Shown: piece after piece, positions 52,670 through 61,499 of the stretch
Layout: each line of letters starts with the position of its first letter
How positions within the stretch are numbered: the first letter of the stretch is position 1
Assembly: GCF_031624495.1 (NCBI RefSeq)
Contig: NZ_JAMQOP010000001.1
Span: 310,001 to 374,000, forward strand
DNA from: Halogeometricum sp. S1BR25-6
GTDB taxonomy: Archaea; Halobacteriota; Halobacteria; Halobacteriales; Haloferacaceae
Reading direction: 5' to 3'
Length of the DNA stretch: 64,000 nt
Translations under genes and position numbers: made by a program
The notes under the pieces: model-generated
What the model was told of the DNA's origin: nothing
Database searches by the model: none
Seen by the model: the letters and a program-made list of their open reading frames with translations, nothing else

Positions 52670-52822
52670 TCAGACGAACCGACTCGCCACCTCCTCCATG
52701 TCAGTTTGGCAGTACGGACAGCGATACCGCGTGTCGAAACCGTCTCGTCGCGTGGTCGTCTTCGCCTCCAGTTCGTGCATCCCCACGTCCCGGCCGCACT
52801 CGGTACAGAGTACCTTCGGCAT
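52670..52822 (-). CDS. small zinc-ribbon protein (50 aa)
   Basis: A 50-aa protein starting MPKVLCTECGRDVGMHELE and ending RCPYCQTDMEEVASRFV. Two CxxC pairs (C6, C9 and C35, C38) form a zinc ribbon, comparable to transcription-factor type ribbons. The start is supported by a TATA at 52844-52857 about 27 nt upstream, giving a leaderless mRNA. It lies 78 nt beyond the Lrp gene's end, convergent with it. Function unknown; a nucleic-acid-binding or regulatory role is an inference from the fold. Confidence 0.82.
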   Translation of the reverse strand: MPKVLCTECGRDVGMHELEAKTTTRRDGFDTRYRCPYCQTDMEEVASRFV

Positions 52823-52843
52823 AGCTAACAGTTCACGAACCAA

Positions 52844-52857
52844 CGCCAATAAATCAC
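52844..52857 (-). promoter_or_regulatory. TATA box of the small zinc-ribbon gene
   Basis: The minus strand reads GGTGATTTATTGGC, centred about 28 nt before the ATG at 52822. Confidence 0.6.
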
Positions 52858-52934
52858 CCGGTGTCTGTGAACGTTTCGCACGATATCGGAGTTCGTCCTC
52901 GCTCGCAAAAGCTGGACCAAAATGGGGAACGAAG

Positions 52935-54020
52935 CTACTCGAAGTCGTCCTCGAAAACGAACGTGCCGTCTCGCTGGACGACGTCCCCGTCCACCTCGAT
53001 GACGGACTTTTCGGACATGTCCAGAATCATGTCGACGTGTTCGGCGCTCTGGTTCACCTCGTTCTCCTCACCCACCGTGTCCGGGTACGCGGACCCGACG
53101 GCCATGTGAACGGTGTCGCCCATCTTCTCGTCGAACAGCATGTTGTACGTGAACGTGTCGATGGCGCGGTTCATTCCGATGCCGAGTTCGCCGAGGTAGC
53201 GGGCGCCCTCGTCGGTGTCGAACACGCCGTCGAGCACTTCCTCGTTGCGTCCGGCGCTGTAGGACTCGACGCGGCCGTCCTCGAAGCGCACGCGGACGTC
53301 CTCGATTTCGCGGCCCTGCCGGTAGAGAGGCATGTCGAAGTGCACCTCGCCCTCGACGCTGTCGCGGACGGGTGCGGTGAACACCTCGCCGCCGGGGAGG
53401 TTCTTCTCGCCCTTGTCGTTGATTGCGGCGTTGCCCGCGACGCTCATCGTCACGTCCGTCTCCTCGCCGGCGGCGATGCGCACCTCGTCGGCGTCGTCCA
53501 GAATCTCGACCATCTGCTGTTGATGTTCGTACTGTTCGTCCCAGTCGAGGCTGACGGCGTCCCAGACGAAGTTCTGGTAGGCGTCGGTGCTCATGCCGGC
53601 GAGTTGGGCGTTGCCGGAGGTGGGGAACTGCGTGAGACACCACGTCTTCGAGAGGCGTTCCTGCAGAACGGGTTGCATCGCGCGGCGGTAGGCGGCGTTC
53701 GTCTCGGGGTCCACGTCCGCCGTCTCGGAGGCGTTCGCGTCGCCGCGAACCGCGATGTAGACGTCCATCTCCTCGTACATCGCGAGGAGGTGCTCCGGCG
53801 TCTCGAAGTCGCCCTCGCGGTTCCGGAGGAACGCGCGGGAGGCGCGGGAACTGCTGTTCGTGTAGACGGGGTTGGCGCCGCGTTCGGCGCACTCCTCGTG
53901 GAGGGCGACGACCAACTCCTCGGCGGCGGCGGGCGCCGCGATGACGACGTTGTCGCCGGACTCGATGCCCGTCGAGTGCTCGGCGATGGTCTGGGCGTGT
54001 TCCCGGATGCGTGGGTCCAT
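52935..54020 (-). CDS. M29-family aminopeptidase
   Basis: A 361-aa leucyl/thermophilic-type metallo-aminopeptidase. Metal-binding region: the Glu in PGGEVFTAPVRDSVEGEV (near 247), the Glu/His cluster ELGIGMNRAI, and the terminal HVDMILDM (HxD). Such enzymes release N-terminal amino acids from peptides. The ATG at 54020 (MDPRIREHAQTIAEH) matches family starts; a longer frame from 54119 is not conserved. Cytoplasmic, no signal sequence. Divergent from the DoxX gene, and the 194-nt spacer carries that gene's TATA. Confidence 0.9.
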   Translation of the reverse strand: MDPRIREHAQTIAEHSTGIESGDNVVIAAPAAAEELVVALHEECAERGANPVYTNSSSRASRAFLRNREGDFETPEHLLAMYEEMDVYIAVRGDANASETADVDPETNAAYRRAMQPVLQERLSKTWCLTQFPTSGNAQLAGMSTDAYQNFVWDAVSLDWDEQYEHQQQMVEILDDADEVRIAAGEETDVTMSVAGNAAINDKGEKNLPGGEVFTAPVRDSVEGEVHFDMPLYRQGREIEDVRVRFEDGRVESYSAGRNEEVLDGVFDTDEGARYLGELGIGMNRAIDTFTYNMLFDEKMGDTVHMAVGSAYPDTVGEENEVNQSAEHVDMILDMSEKSVIEVDGDVVQRDGTFVFEDDFE

Positions 54021-54164
54021 ACCACGAGGTGTCGCGTCGGGGTGAAACCGCTTTCGCACCGGTGTCGCCGTTCGTCGCTCGCAATCCGTGAGACACAGTA
54101 ACCGCTGCAAATAGTTCACAGCGAGCGTGACACTCTCGTTCTGAAGAACCGAGAATCACGCTCT

Positions 54165-54175
54165 CTTTATATAAT
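54165..54175 (+). promoter_or_regulatory. TATA box of the DoxX gene
   Basis: CTTTATATAAT lies about 45 nt before the ATG at 54215. The predicted short leader carries AGAGGT (54201-54206), a plausible ribosome-binding site, which is uncommon here. Confidence 0.6.
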
Positions 54176-54214
54176 ATCTCCGGGCGAGTTTACAACTGTA
54201 AGAGGTAATAAATT

Positions 54215-54748
54215 ATGAACACTCCTACCACCACCACCCGAACCGCCGTCGAGGACGTCCTCGAGTTCGACCTGCAGGGGACCATCGCCGGTTACTGGCT
54301 GGTCGCCCTTCGTCTCATCACGGGCTACTGGTTCCTCCACGCCGGGTGGACCAAGTTCGCCTTCGTCTCGGGCGAGGCGTTCGACGCCAGCGGCTACCTT
54401 GCGAACAACTCGGGGCCCATCCAGGGCTTCTTCGCGTGGGTCGCGGCGACGCCTTGGCTGATGGACGTCACGAACGTCATGATTCCCGCCGGGGAGTTCC
54501 TCATCGGCCTCGGACTCATCGTCGGCGCTCTCGTCCGACTGGCCTCGTTCTTCGGGGCCCTGCTGATGGCGTTCTTCTATCTGGGGAACGCCGACTGGGC
54601 GCACGGCCTGGTCAACGGTGACCTGTTCGGCCTCGTGCTGTTCGTCACCCTCGCGACGTTCGGCGCGGGCCGCATCCTCGGCCTCGACGCCTACCTCGAA
54701 AAACTCGACCTGGCCGACAACCGCGTCGCGAAGTTCATCCTCGGGTGA
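54215..54748 (+). CDS. DoxX/TQO-type membrane protein
   Basis: A 177-aa membrane protein with four predicted helices. Typical DoxX features: RLITGYWFLHAGWTKF near residue 35, IPAGEFLIGLGLIVGALVRL near 92 and FFGALLMAFFYLGN. Related DoxD proteins form a thiosulfate:quinone oxidoreductase subunit in sulfur oxidisers, but without the DoxA partner here the role is open (quinone-linked redox or membrane stress). The ATG is preceded by a short leader with AGAGGT. Its own TATA at 54165 suggests strong expression. Confidence 0.9.
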   Translation: MNTPTTTTRTAVEDVLEFDLQGTIAGYWLVALRLITGYWFLHAGWTKFAFVSGEAFDASGYLANNSGPIQGFFAWVAATPWLMDVTNVMIPAGEFLIGLGLIVGALVRLASFFGALLMAFFYLGNADWAHGLVNGDLFGLVLFVTLATFGAGRILGLDAYLEKLDLADNRVAKFILG

Positions 54749-54869
54749 ACCGCGAGCGAGCGCCCTCTTTCTGCCGTCGTCCGTCGCTTCGAGACGCGCG
54801 TCTCCATACCGACGACGCACGGACCGCCGCGACCACCGCCTATAACCCCGACGCCCGATACCGTCTGGC

Positions 54870-55895
54870 ATGGCCATCGACCTTCGCAGCGATACGGTGA
54901 CGCGCCCCTCGGCGGCGATGCGGGAGGCGGCGCGGGACGCCCCCGTCGGCGACGACGTGTACGGCGACGACCCGACGGTGAACGAACTCGAAGCCGCGGC
55001 GGCCGAGCGCGTGGGGATGGAGGACGCCCTCTACGTTCCGACGGGGACGATGGGCAACCAGATAGCCGCCCGCGTCCACGCCGACCGGGGGGAGGAGATT
55101 CTGCTCGACGAACAGGCGCACATCTACAAGTGGGAGGTCGGCGGCCTCGCACAACTCTCGGGTCTGCAGGTTCGCACGTTCGACGCGGGTCCCTCGGCCG
55201 TCCCGACGCCCGAACAGGTCCGCGAGCGATACGTGGAGGAGGACCTCCACAGGGCCGGGACGGGCCTCCTCGCACTCGAAAACACGCACAACGCGCGCGG
55301 CGGCGTCGCCGTCCCGCCCGAGGCTATCGACGCCGTGGCCGAGGCGGCGCACGACCTCGGCGTGCCGGTCCATCTCGACGGCGCCCGCCTGTTCAACGCC
55401 TGCGTCGCCCTCGACGTCGACCCGACGCGGATGACGCGGAACGCCGACTCGGTGATGTTCTGCCTCTCGAAGGGTCTCGGCGCGCCCGTCGGGTCGATGC
55501 TCGCCGGCAGCGAGGACTACGTCGAACGCGCCCGCCGCGTCCGCAAACTGTTCGGCGGCGGGATGCGGCAGGCGGGAATCATCGCCGCGCCGGGCCTCCG
55601 CGCCCTCGATAACGTCGAGCGACTGGCCGAGGACCACGAGAACGCGGCGCGACTCGCCGCCGGACTTGACGACATCGACGGCCTCAGCGCGCCCGACCCC
55701 GACACGAACATCGTGCAGGTGTTCTCCGAGGAGGCGGGCCTGACCGCCGAGGAGTTCGAAAGCCGCTGCGGGGACGCGGGCGTCCTCGCGGGTGCGCACG
55801 GCGAGTACCTGACGCGCTTCTGTACCCACCTCGACGTCTCCGCCGACGACGTGGAGGAGGCTATCGACCGAATCGACGCGGCGATGCCGGCGTAG
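54870..55895 (+). CDS. low-specificity threonine aldolase-type PLP enzyme
   Basis: A 341-aa fold-type I PLP enzyme cleaving L-threonine or allo-threonine to glycine and acetaldehyde. IDLRSDTVTRPSAAMREAA at the N-terminus, GDDVYGDDPTVNELE, LENTHNARGG near 130, HLDGARLFNA near 165 and the PLP lysine in CLSKGLGAPVGS near 198 all match. The terminal region TRFCTHLDVSADDVEEA is typical. CCTATAACC, 27 nt before the ATG, supports a leaderless start. Cytoplasmic, separate transcription unit. Confidence 0.93.
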   Translation: MAIDLRSDTVTRPSAAMREAARDAPVGDDVYGDDPTVNELEAAAAERVGMEDALYVPTGTMGNQIAARVHADRGEEILLDEQAHIYKWEVGGLAQLSGLQVRTFDAGPSAVPTPEQVRERYVEEDLHRAGTGLLALENTHNARGGVAVPPEAIDAVAEAAHDLGVPVHLDGARLFNACVALDVDPTRMTRNADSVMFCLSKGLGAPVGSMLAGSEDYVERARRVRKLFGGGMRQAGIIAAPGLRALDNVERLAEDHENAARLAAGLDDIDGLSAPDPDTNIVQVFSEEAGLTAEEFESRCGDAGVLAGAHGEYLTRFCTHLDVSADDVEEAIDRIDAAMPA

Positions 55896-55914
55896 GAGGG
55901 AGCGACGAGTCCGC

Positions 55915-56856
55915 TCAGAGTTCGGGTTCGATGTAGACGAACTTCACCCGAGCGTCCTCGCGCTTGAGTTTCTCCTCGATTCGCGTGATATCGGTGTCGA
56001 TATCGTCGGTGTCGAGGTCGGATTCGAAGCTGACGTCCGCGTTGACGAGCACCTTCTCCGGGCCGACGTGGACGGTCCGGAAGTTGTCGACGTGGACGAC
56101 GCCGGGGTGGTTCCGGACGACGTCCCGTAGTCGGTCTTCTACGTCCTTCGGGAGGCTCTCGCCGAGGAGGAGGCGCTTGTTCTCCCACGCGAGGGCGAGG
56201 GCGAACCCCATGAGGAGGACGCCGATGAGTGCGGCGGAGACGGCGTCGTAGATGTAGTTGCCCGTCACCTGCGTGAGGACGACGCCGACGAGGGCGATGG
56301 CCGCGCCCGCGAGGGCGATGCCGTCCTCGGTGAACGCCGTCAGTGTCGTCACGTCGCTCGTCTTCCTGAACGCCTCCCTGACGCCGCTCCACCCGTACTC
56401 GCGTATCTGCCGCTGGAGTTCGGCGTTGGCCTTCTTCATCGCGTACGTCTCGAAGGCGATGGCCCCGAGGAGGACGACGACGTTGACGTACCAGGCGGGG
56501 AACTGATAGCCCGCGAACGACACCAGTCCGGCGGCGGCGTGACTGCCGTGCAGGATGGCGTCGTAGCCGTGTTTCAGCGACTCCCAGCCGGCGATGCCGA
56601 ACAGCAGCACCGAGACGAGGAACGCGTAGAAGAACTGCGCCTTCCCGTAGCCGAACGGGTGCGCTCTGTTCGCCTCCCTGTCGCTGTAGCGGATGCCGAT
56701 GAGGAGGAACACCTGATTGCCCGTATCGGAGAGGGAGTGGTACGTCTCCGACAGCATCGAGGGACTCTGCGTCAGGAGATATCCGAGGAACTTCAGGACG
56801 GCGATGGCGCCGTTCGCGACGAGGGCCGCGATGACGACGCCTCTGCTTCCTGCCAT
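55915..56856 (-). CDS. cation diffusion facilitator (CDF) transporter
   Basis: A 313-aa six-helix metal/proton antiporter with a C-terminal metal-binding cytoplasmic domain. The first binding motif is YHSLSDTGNQ (HxxxD, helix 2). The helix-5 motif reads TAFTEDGIALAG, lacking the usual His and giving an ED pair; this alternative pattern resembles the ZnT9-like branch rather than canonical Zn exporters (recalled). Substrate might be Zn, Fe, Mn or none. The C-terminal VHVGPEKVLVNADVSFES is the CDF cytoplasmic fold. ATG at 56856. Confidence 0.9.
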   Translation of the reverse strand: MAGSRGVVIAALVANGAIAVLKFLGYLLTQSPSMLSETYHSLSDTGNQVFLLIGIRYSDREANRAHPFGYGKAQFFYAFLVSVLLFGIAGWESLKHGYDAILHGSHAAAGLVSFAGYQFPAWYVNVVVLLGAIAFETYAMKKANAELQRQIREYGWSGVREAFRKTSDVTTLTAFTEDGIALAGAAIALVGVVLTQVTGNYIYDAVSAALIGVLLMGFALALAWENKRLLLGESLPKDVEDRLRDVVRNHPGVVHVDNFRTVHVGPEKVLVNADVSFESDLDTDDIDTDITRIEEKLKREDARVKFVYIEPEL

Positions 56857-56968
56857 GCTTTCACCTCAAGAGTCTCCCGTAAGAGCGTTTCCACGCGAGT
56901 CTCTCGCGTCTCGCCGCCGCGGCGACCGAGCGGAACGTTCCTATCCCCCCGATTCGTAGCCCGACCCG

Positions 56969-57490
56969 ATGCTGACCGTCGTCTCCGACACCCACAGCAC
57001 GGACTCGCACCGACTCACCGGTCGGACGCTGGACGCCGTCCGCGAGGCGGAACTCGTCGTCCACCTCGGCGACTTCATGCGCGAACTCGTCCTCGACGCC
57101 TTCGAGTCGGAGTCCTCGCGGCTCCTCGGTGTGTACGGCAATAACGACGACGCGGAGATACGGGACCGACTGCCGGAGGCTCGCAACTTCACCTTCGCGG
57201 GATTGACGTTCGCGGCGACGCACACGCGCCGCGGCGGGTCGACGGCGCTCTCGATGTTCGGCCGCGAACGTGACGCCGACGTGGTTCTGTTCGGCCACAG
57301 CCACCGGCCGACGTTCGAGGCGACGGGCGAGGCGACGCTCCTGAATCCGGGGAGCCACGCGCAACCGCGCGGACACCGCGCCGCGCACGCCGAACTCGAA
57401 GCCATGACGGACGGCGGCGTCTCCGGACGACTCGTCACCGTCGAGGGCGACGCCTTCGAGACGTTCACTATCCCGCCGTCCGAGGGGTGA
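56969..57490 (+). CDS. metallophosphoesterase (YfcE/MJ0936-type)
   Basis: A 173-aa calcineurin-like phosphodiesterase: VVSDTHSTDS (DxH), HLGDF (GD), GVYGNNDD (GNxD), THTRRGGS (TH) and FGHSHRPTFE (GHxH), all five metal-site motifs. Related archaeal enzymes hydrolyse phosphodiesters. The ATG at 56969 starts right before the first motif. Convergent with the ArsR-like gene (20 nt between the ends). Cytoplasmic, single domain, no accessory. Confidence 0.93.
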   Translation: MLTVVSDTHSTDSHRLTGRTLDAVREAELVVHLGDFMRELVLDAFESESSRLLGVYGNNDDAEIRDRLPEARNFTFAGLTFAATHTRRGGSTALSMFGRERDADVVLFGHSHRPTFEATGEATLLNPGSHAQPRGHRAAHAELEAMTDGGVSGRLVTVEGDAFETFTIPPSEG

Positions 57491-57509
57491 GGAGTGACCC
57501 GTCGCTCCG

Positions 57510-58400
57510 TCAGCGGGTGACCCACCAGTAGGCCGTCGCGCAGACCAACGTCGCGACGCCGCCGAGGAAGAACAGTTCCGCGGGCGCGAGCGTCGACAGC
57601 GCGCCGACGACGGAGGAGCTGCCGGCGCCGGCGCCGGTGTCGGCCCCGGATCCGACGGCCGTCTCTATCGCCGTCCGGGTCGCCTCCGCGGCCCGAGTCG
57701 CGGTTTCCGTGCTCGTTGCCTCGCCAGCGGTCGTCGAGGGCGCCTCCGCGATACCGACTCCGCCCCCCCTGGCGTCCGTCGGCGTCGCGGTCGGGGCGGG
57801 AGCGGGTGTCGACGTCGACTCCGCCCCCGTCGCCCCCGTGGCGTTCGCGCCGTCCGAGGCGCCCGGTGCGGCCCCGCCTTCGCCTCCGCCTCCGCCACCG
57901 TCTCCGGCGAGCGAGACGGTCGGCCCCGCGGCCGTCCGCGTCAGTCGGTCGACGACGACGCTGCCGAGGGCGACGACGCCGAGGCCGCCGAGCAGTCGCG
58001 AGAGCACCGACCGGAGGCCGCTCGTGTCCTCTTCTCTCCCGGCGACGACGACCAGCGCCCGGTCGGCGGGCGCGTAGACGGTCATCTCCCGCCCCTTCTC
58101 GGAGTAGACCGTCCCGCCGGGTTCGATGAGGCCGGCGTCTTCGAGGCGGCCGAGGTGGTACTGGGCGTTCTGAATCGAGGTGTCGGCCCGGTCGGCGACT
58201 TCGGAGGGTGTCGCGGGTTCCTCGTGGAGCGACGAGAGGATGCTCCGGGCCGTCTCCGAGGAGATGGCCGAGAGCAGGTCCGACACCTCTTCGCCGTCGA
58301 GTCCGACGACGCGGGGTTCCTTGTCGTCGTCGTCGCCTGCGTCGGAGCGGAACGGGAGGATGTCGGCCACGTCGTGGCCCGGTTTCCGGTGCGTCGTCAT
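57510..58400 (-). CDS. membrane-anchored ArsR-like winged-HTH regulator
   Basis: A 296-aa protein. Residues about 40-110 form a winged HTH (LLSAISSETARSILSSLHEEP, PSEVADRADTSIQNAQYHL), followed by VYSEKGREMTVYAPA. Next, one hydrophobic stretch (about 145-165), a Gly/Ser/Ala/Thr-rich low-complexity linker and a C-terminal helix (AELFFLGGVATLVCATAYWWV). Haloarchaeal regulators of this kind sit on the membrane and bind DNA. The ATG at 58400 is chosen because the preceding frame has no conserved residues. Divergent from the small 58471 gene. Confidence 0.88.
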   Translation of the reverse strand: MTTHRKPGHDVADILPFRSDAGDDDDKEPRVVGLDGEEVSDLLSAISSETARSILSSLHEEPATPSEVADRADTSIQNAQYHLGRLEDAGLIEPGGTVYSEKGREMTVYAPADRALVVVAGREEDTSGLRSVLSRLLGGLGVVALGSVVVDRLTRTAAGPTVSLAGDGGGGGGEGGAAPGASDGANATGATGAESTSTPAPAPTATPTDARGGGVGIAEAPSTTAGEATSTETATRAAEATRTAIETAVGSGADTGAGAGSSSVVGALSTLAPAELFFLGGVATLVCATAYWWVTR

Positions 58401-58470
58401 GAGTGTTCTCCTCCCTCTCGGTCGGCGGAACGGCGAAACGGCTTTACCTCCGCCCATGAAAGCCTCGCCC

Positions 58471-58650
58471 ATGTTCTCCCGCCCCTTGCAGAGTTTCCTC
58501 GACGACGCCGTCGAGTTCGTCCTCTCGGAGCCGATTTTCGTCGGATTCGTCGTTCTCATCCTCCTGTTCGTCTTCTTCGGGTATCTCTTCGTCCGGCGGA
58601 CGGTACTGGGGATGCGCGAGGGGTTCGACGAGGGATACCGGGGGAAGTAG
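58471..58650 (+). CDS. small single-helix membrane protein (59-64 aa, DUF7859-like)
   Basis: MFSRPLQSFLDDAVEFVLSEP, then one membrane helix (about 22-43), then VRRTVLGMREGFDEGYRGK. The TATA-like GCTTTACC at 58441-58448 is about 27 nt before the ATG at 58471; an in-frame ATG at 58456 would give 64 aa. Similar very short proteins occur beside PiT-type phosphate permeases in haloarchaea (recalled). The permease begins 8 nt after the stop, so it may be an accessory or regulatory subunit of it. Confidence 0.78.
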   Translation: MFSRPLQSFLDDAVEFVLSEPIFVGFVVLILLFVFFGYLFVRRTVLGMREGFDEGYRGK

Positions 58651-58657
58651 CGGGTCG

Positions 58658-59857
58658 ATGGCCGCTTTTGGAACGCTCGCGACGCTCGTCGTCGCGGCGC
58701 TGGCCAGTCTGTTCATGGCGTGGGCCATCGGTGCGGGTTCTTCGGGCTCCACGCCGTTCGCCCCCGCCGTCGGCGCGAACGCCATCTCGGTCATGCGCGC
58801 GGGGTTCGTCGTCGGACTTCTCGGATTCGCCGGCGCCTTCCTGCAGGGCGCGAACGTCACGCAGGCCGTCGGCAACGACCTCGTCGTCGGCGACGTGCTG
58901 ACTGCGAGCGCCGCCACCGTCGCGCTCATCGTCGCCGCCGGCCTCGTCGCCCTCGGCGTGTTCGCGGGCTACCCCATCGCCACCGCGTTCACCGTCACCG
59001 GCGCCGTCGTCGGCGTCGGCCTCGCCAACGGCGGCGCGCCCGCGTGGGACAAATACCAACAGATCGTCTCGCTGTGGGTTCTCACGCCGTTCCTCGGCGG
59101 CGGCGCGGCGTACGGTACCGCGCGCCTGCTCCGCAACGAATCCGTGCCCGAACGGGTCGCCGTCCCAGTGCTCGGGGGCGTCGTCGGCGCCATCGTCGCG
59201 AACATCGACTTCGCCCTCCTCGCGGGCGACGGCGCCGACGCCGGGTCGATTGCAGGGTACGTAGCCCGCGCCCTGCCGGGCATCGACGCGGGCGGAGTGC
59301 TCGGCGTCGCCGCCGTGACACTCGGCGTCGCTCTCCTCTCCGGCGGCGCCGTCGCCCGCGAGATGCACCGCGACGAGGCGGCCGGCCAGCGTCGGTTCCT
59401 GCTCGTGCTCGGCGGTCTCGTCGCCTTCTCGGCGGGCGGGAGCCAGGTCGGCCTCGCCATCGGCCCGCTCGTCCCCCTGCTCGACGCGGTGACCATCCCG
59501 CTCCCGGCGTTGCTCGCCGGCGGCGGTATCGGCCTCCTCGTCGGGTCGTGGACCGGCGCGCCGCGGATGATAAAGGCGCTCGCGCAGGACTACTCCTCGC
59601 TCGGGCCGCGGCGCTCCATCGCGGCGATGATTCCCTCGTTCGCCATCGCGCAGGTGGCCGTCGCGCTCGGCATCCCCGTGTCGTTCAACGAGATAATCGT
59701 CAGCGCCATCGTCGGCAGCGGGTTCGCCGCCGGCGGCGCGGGCGTCAGTCGCGAGAAGATGGTGAAGACCGTGCTCGCGTGGGTCGGGTCGCTCGCCCTC
59801 GCGTTCGGACTCTCCTACGGCGTGTTCACGGCGCTGGCCGTCGCGTTCGGGCTGTGA
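58658..59857 (+). CDS. PiT-family inorganic phosphate transporter
   Basis: A 399-aa membrane permease with ten to eleven hydrophobic segments. The N-terminal repeat AWAIGAGSSGSTPFAPAVGANA and the C-terminal GLSYGVFTALAVAFGL follow PiT-family topology, though the classical GANDxxN is replaced by GANAIS. It should import phosphate by cation symport. It starts 8 nt after the small membrane protein, forming a two-gene operon. No PhoU-type regulator is adjacent. Confidence 0.88.
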   Translation: MAAFGTLATLVVAALASLFMAWAIGAGSSGSTPFAPAVGANAISVMRAGFVVGLLGFAGAFLQGANVTQAVGNDLVVGDVLTASAATVALIVAAGLVALGVFAGYPIATAFTVTGAVVGVGLANGGAPAWDKYQQIVSLWVLTPFLGGGAAYGTARLLRNESVPERVAVPVLGGVVGAIVANIDFALLAGDGADAGSIAGYVARALPGIDAGGVLGVAAVTLGVALLSGGAVAREMHRDEAAGQRRFLLVLGGLVAFSAGGSQVGLAIGPLVPLLDAVTIPLPALLAGGGIGLLVGSWTGAPRMIKALAQDYSSLGPRRSIAAMIPSFAIAQVAVALGIPVSFNEIIVSAIVGSGFAAGGAGVSREKMVKTVLAWVGSLALAFGLSYGVFTALAVAFGL

Positions 59858-59897
59858 GTTCGGAAAAAGAAGCTCCTCTCCTCGCTCCGCCGCGCTT

Positions 59898-61355
59898 CTA
59901 CTCCGTCTCGATTTCCTCGGCCTCGGACTCCTCTTCGCCCTGCGGGTCGTAGGACTCGTCGACGGTGATGCGCGCCTTCATGATGCGCGTGTTGTCCACC
60001 TGCTCGATGCGGATGGTGATGCCCTCGAACGCGATCTCCTCGCCCTCCTCGACCAGGCGGCCGGCGCGGTTGAAGATGAAGCCGGCGAGCGTCTCGAACT
60101 CCTCTCCTTCCGGTAAGTCGAGTTCCAAGACCTCGTTCACCTCGTCGATGTTCACCTCGCCGCGGACGAGCGTTTCGCGGTCGTTGACGAACTCGAAGGC
60201 CTCCTCCTCGTCGTCTTCGAGGATGTCTCCGACGATTTCCTCGACCATGTCCTCCAGCGTGAGGAGGCCCTCGGTCGTCCCGAACTCGTCGATGACGATG
60301 ACCATCTGCAGGCGGCTGTCCTGTATCTCCGCCAGCAGTTCGTCGACGTTCTTCGACTCGGGGACGTGCAGCGTCGGTTGGACGATGTCGGCGAGTTTGC
60401 CGCCGCCCTCGCCGTAGAACTGCTCGCGGACCAGGTCCCGGATGTTGACGATGCCGATGACGTTGTCGAGGTTGCCGTCGTAGACGGGGACGCGTTCGTG
60501 GTCCGACTGGATACAGGTCTCGATGGCCTCGTCGAGCGTCGCGTCCTTCGAGACGGCGGTCATGTCGAGACGCGGCGTCATCACCTCCTTGGCGATGGTG
60601 TTGTTGAAGCGGAAGATGCGGTCGAGCATCTCCCGTTCCTCCTCCTCGATGACGCCCTCGCGCTCGCCGGTCTGGATGAGGTCCTGAATCTCGTCGCGCG
60701 TGATGTAGGACGTCTCGATGGACGACCGGCCGCCGGTCACCTTGTTGATGACGCGCGTCAGGTAGTCGAAGAAGACGACCAAGGGGAACAGCACGTACTC
60801 GGAGTACTTCAGCGGGCGCGCGATGCGGAGCGACCACGACTCGGTGTTCTCGACGGCGTAGGACTTCGGCGCGCTCTCGCCGAACAGCAACACGAGCGTC
60901 GTGATGCCGAACGTCGAGATGAGGACCGCGAGGCCGGCGTCGTAGTAGATACCGACGATGGCCGTCGAGATTGACGACATCGCGATGTTGACGATGTTGT
61001 TCCCGACGAGAATGGTGATGAGCAGCCGGTGCGGGTCGGATTTGAGGTCGCTCACCGCCTTCGCCCCCGGTACGCCTCGCTCGACCAGCGAGTCGACGCG
61101 GTGCTTGGCCAGCGAGAACATGGCTATCTCCGAGGAGGAGAAGAACGCCGACAGGCCGATGAGAATCACGATGGCGACGGCGCCGCCGACGGTGATAGTG
61201 GTGTTGTCCACCGGGACCGTCGGCATCTGCAGGACGCCGGCCGCGACCGAGGAGGCCGCGTTACTCATCGAACTGGCGGGCTGAACGGAGGCTGCCGAAC
61301 CCGCCGAAGGGCGGTGCTGAGCAGCGAGAGATGGTACGAGCGACGACAAACCCAT
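59898..61355 (-). CDS. CNNM/CorC-type CBS-domain membrane protein
   Basis: A 485-aa protein of the hemolysin C/CNNM family. An N-terminal hydrophilic leader is followed by four helices of the DUF21 domain (LSAFFSSSEIAMFSL near residue 67), a cytoplasmic CBS pair (about 240-380; DHERVPVYDG and LQMVIVIDEFGTTEGLLTLEDMVEEIVGDI) and a C-terminal CorC/HlyC domain. It is thought to take part in Mg2+ or divalent-cation export. Upstream starts exist at 61355 (used), and the next at Met30 or Met44 in the same frame. Convergent with the permease. Confidence 0.92.
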   Translation of the reverse strand: MGLSSLVPSLAAQHRPSAGSAASVQPASSMSNAASSVAAGVLQMPTVPVDNTTITVGGAVAIVILIGLSAFFSSSEIAMFSLAKHRVDSLVERGVPGAKAVSDLKSDPHRLLITILVGNNIVNIAMSSISTAIVGIYYDAGLAVLISTFGITTLVLLFGESAPKSYAVENTESWSLRIARPLKYSEYVLFPLVVFFDYLTRVINKVTGGRSSIETSYITRDEIQDLIQTGEREGVIEEEEREMLDRIFRFNNTIAKEVMTPRLDMTAVSKDATLDEAIETCIQSDHERVPVYDGNLDNVIGIVNIRDLVREQFYGEGGGKLADIVQPTLHVPESKNVDELLAEIQDSRLQMVIVIDEFGTTEGLLTLEDMVEEIVGDILEDDEEEAFEFVNDRETLVRGEVNIDEVNEVLELDLPEGEEFETLAGFIFNRAGRLVEEGEEIAFEGITIRIEQVDNTRIMKARITVDESYDPQGEEESEAEEIETE

Positions 61356-61499
61356 GCAAATACGTCCACTTGTCCGGCCCCGGAATTAAGAGTTGCCCTC
61401 GGCCGCCGGTCCGAACGCCCGTCTCACCGGGTTTCGCCGCTCGCGGCGGGGGATTCCGGGGGCGAAGCGCTTAGGGACCGGACGGCCGTAGCGGCGAGC

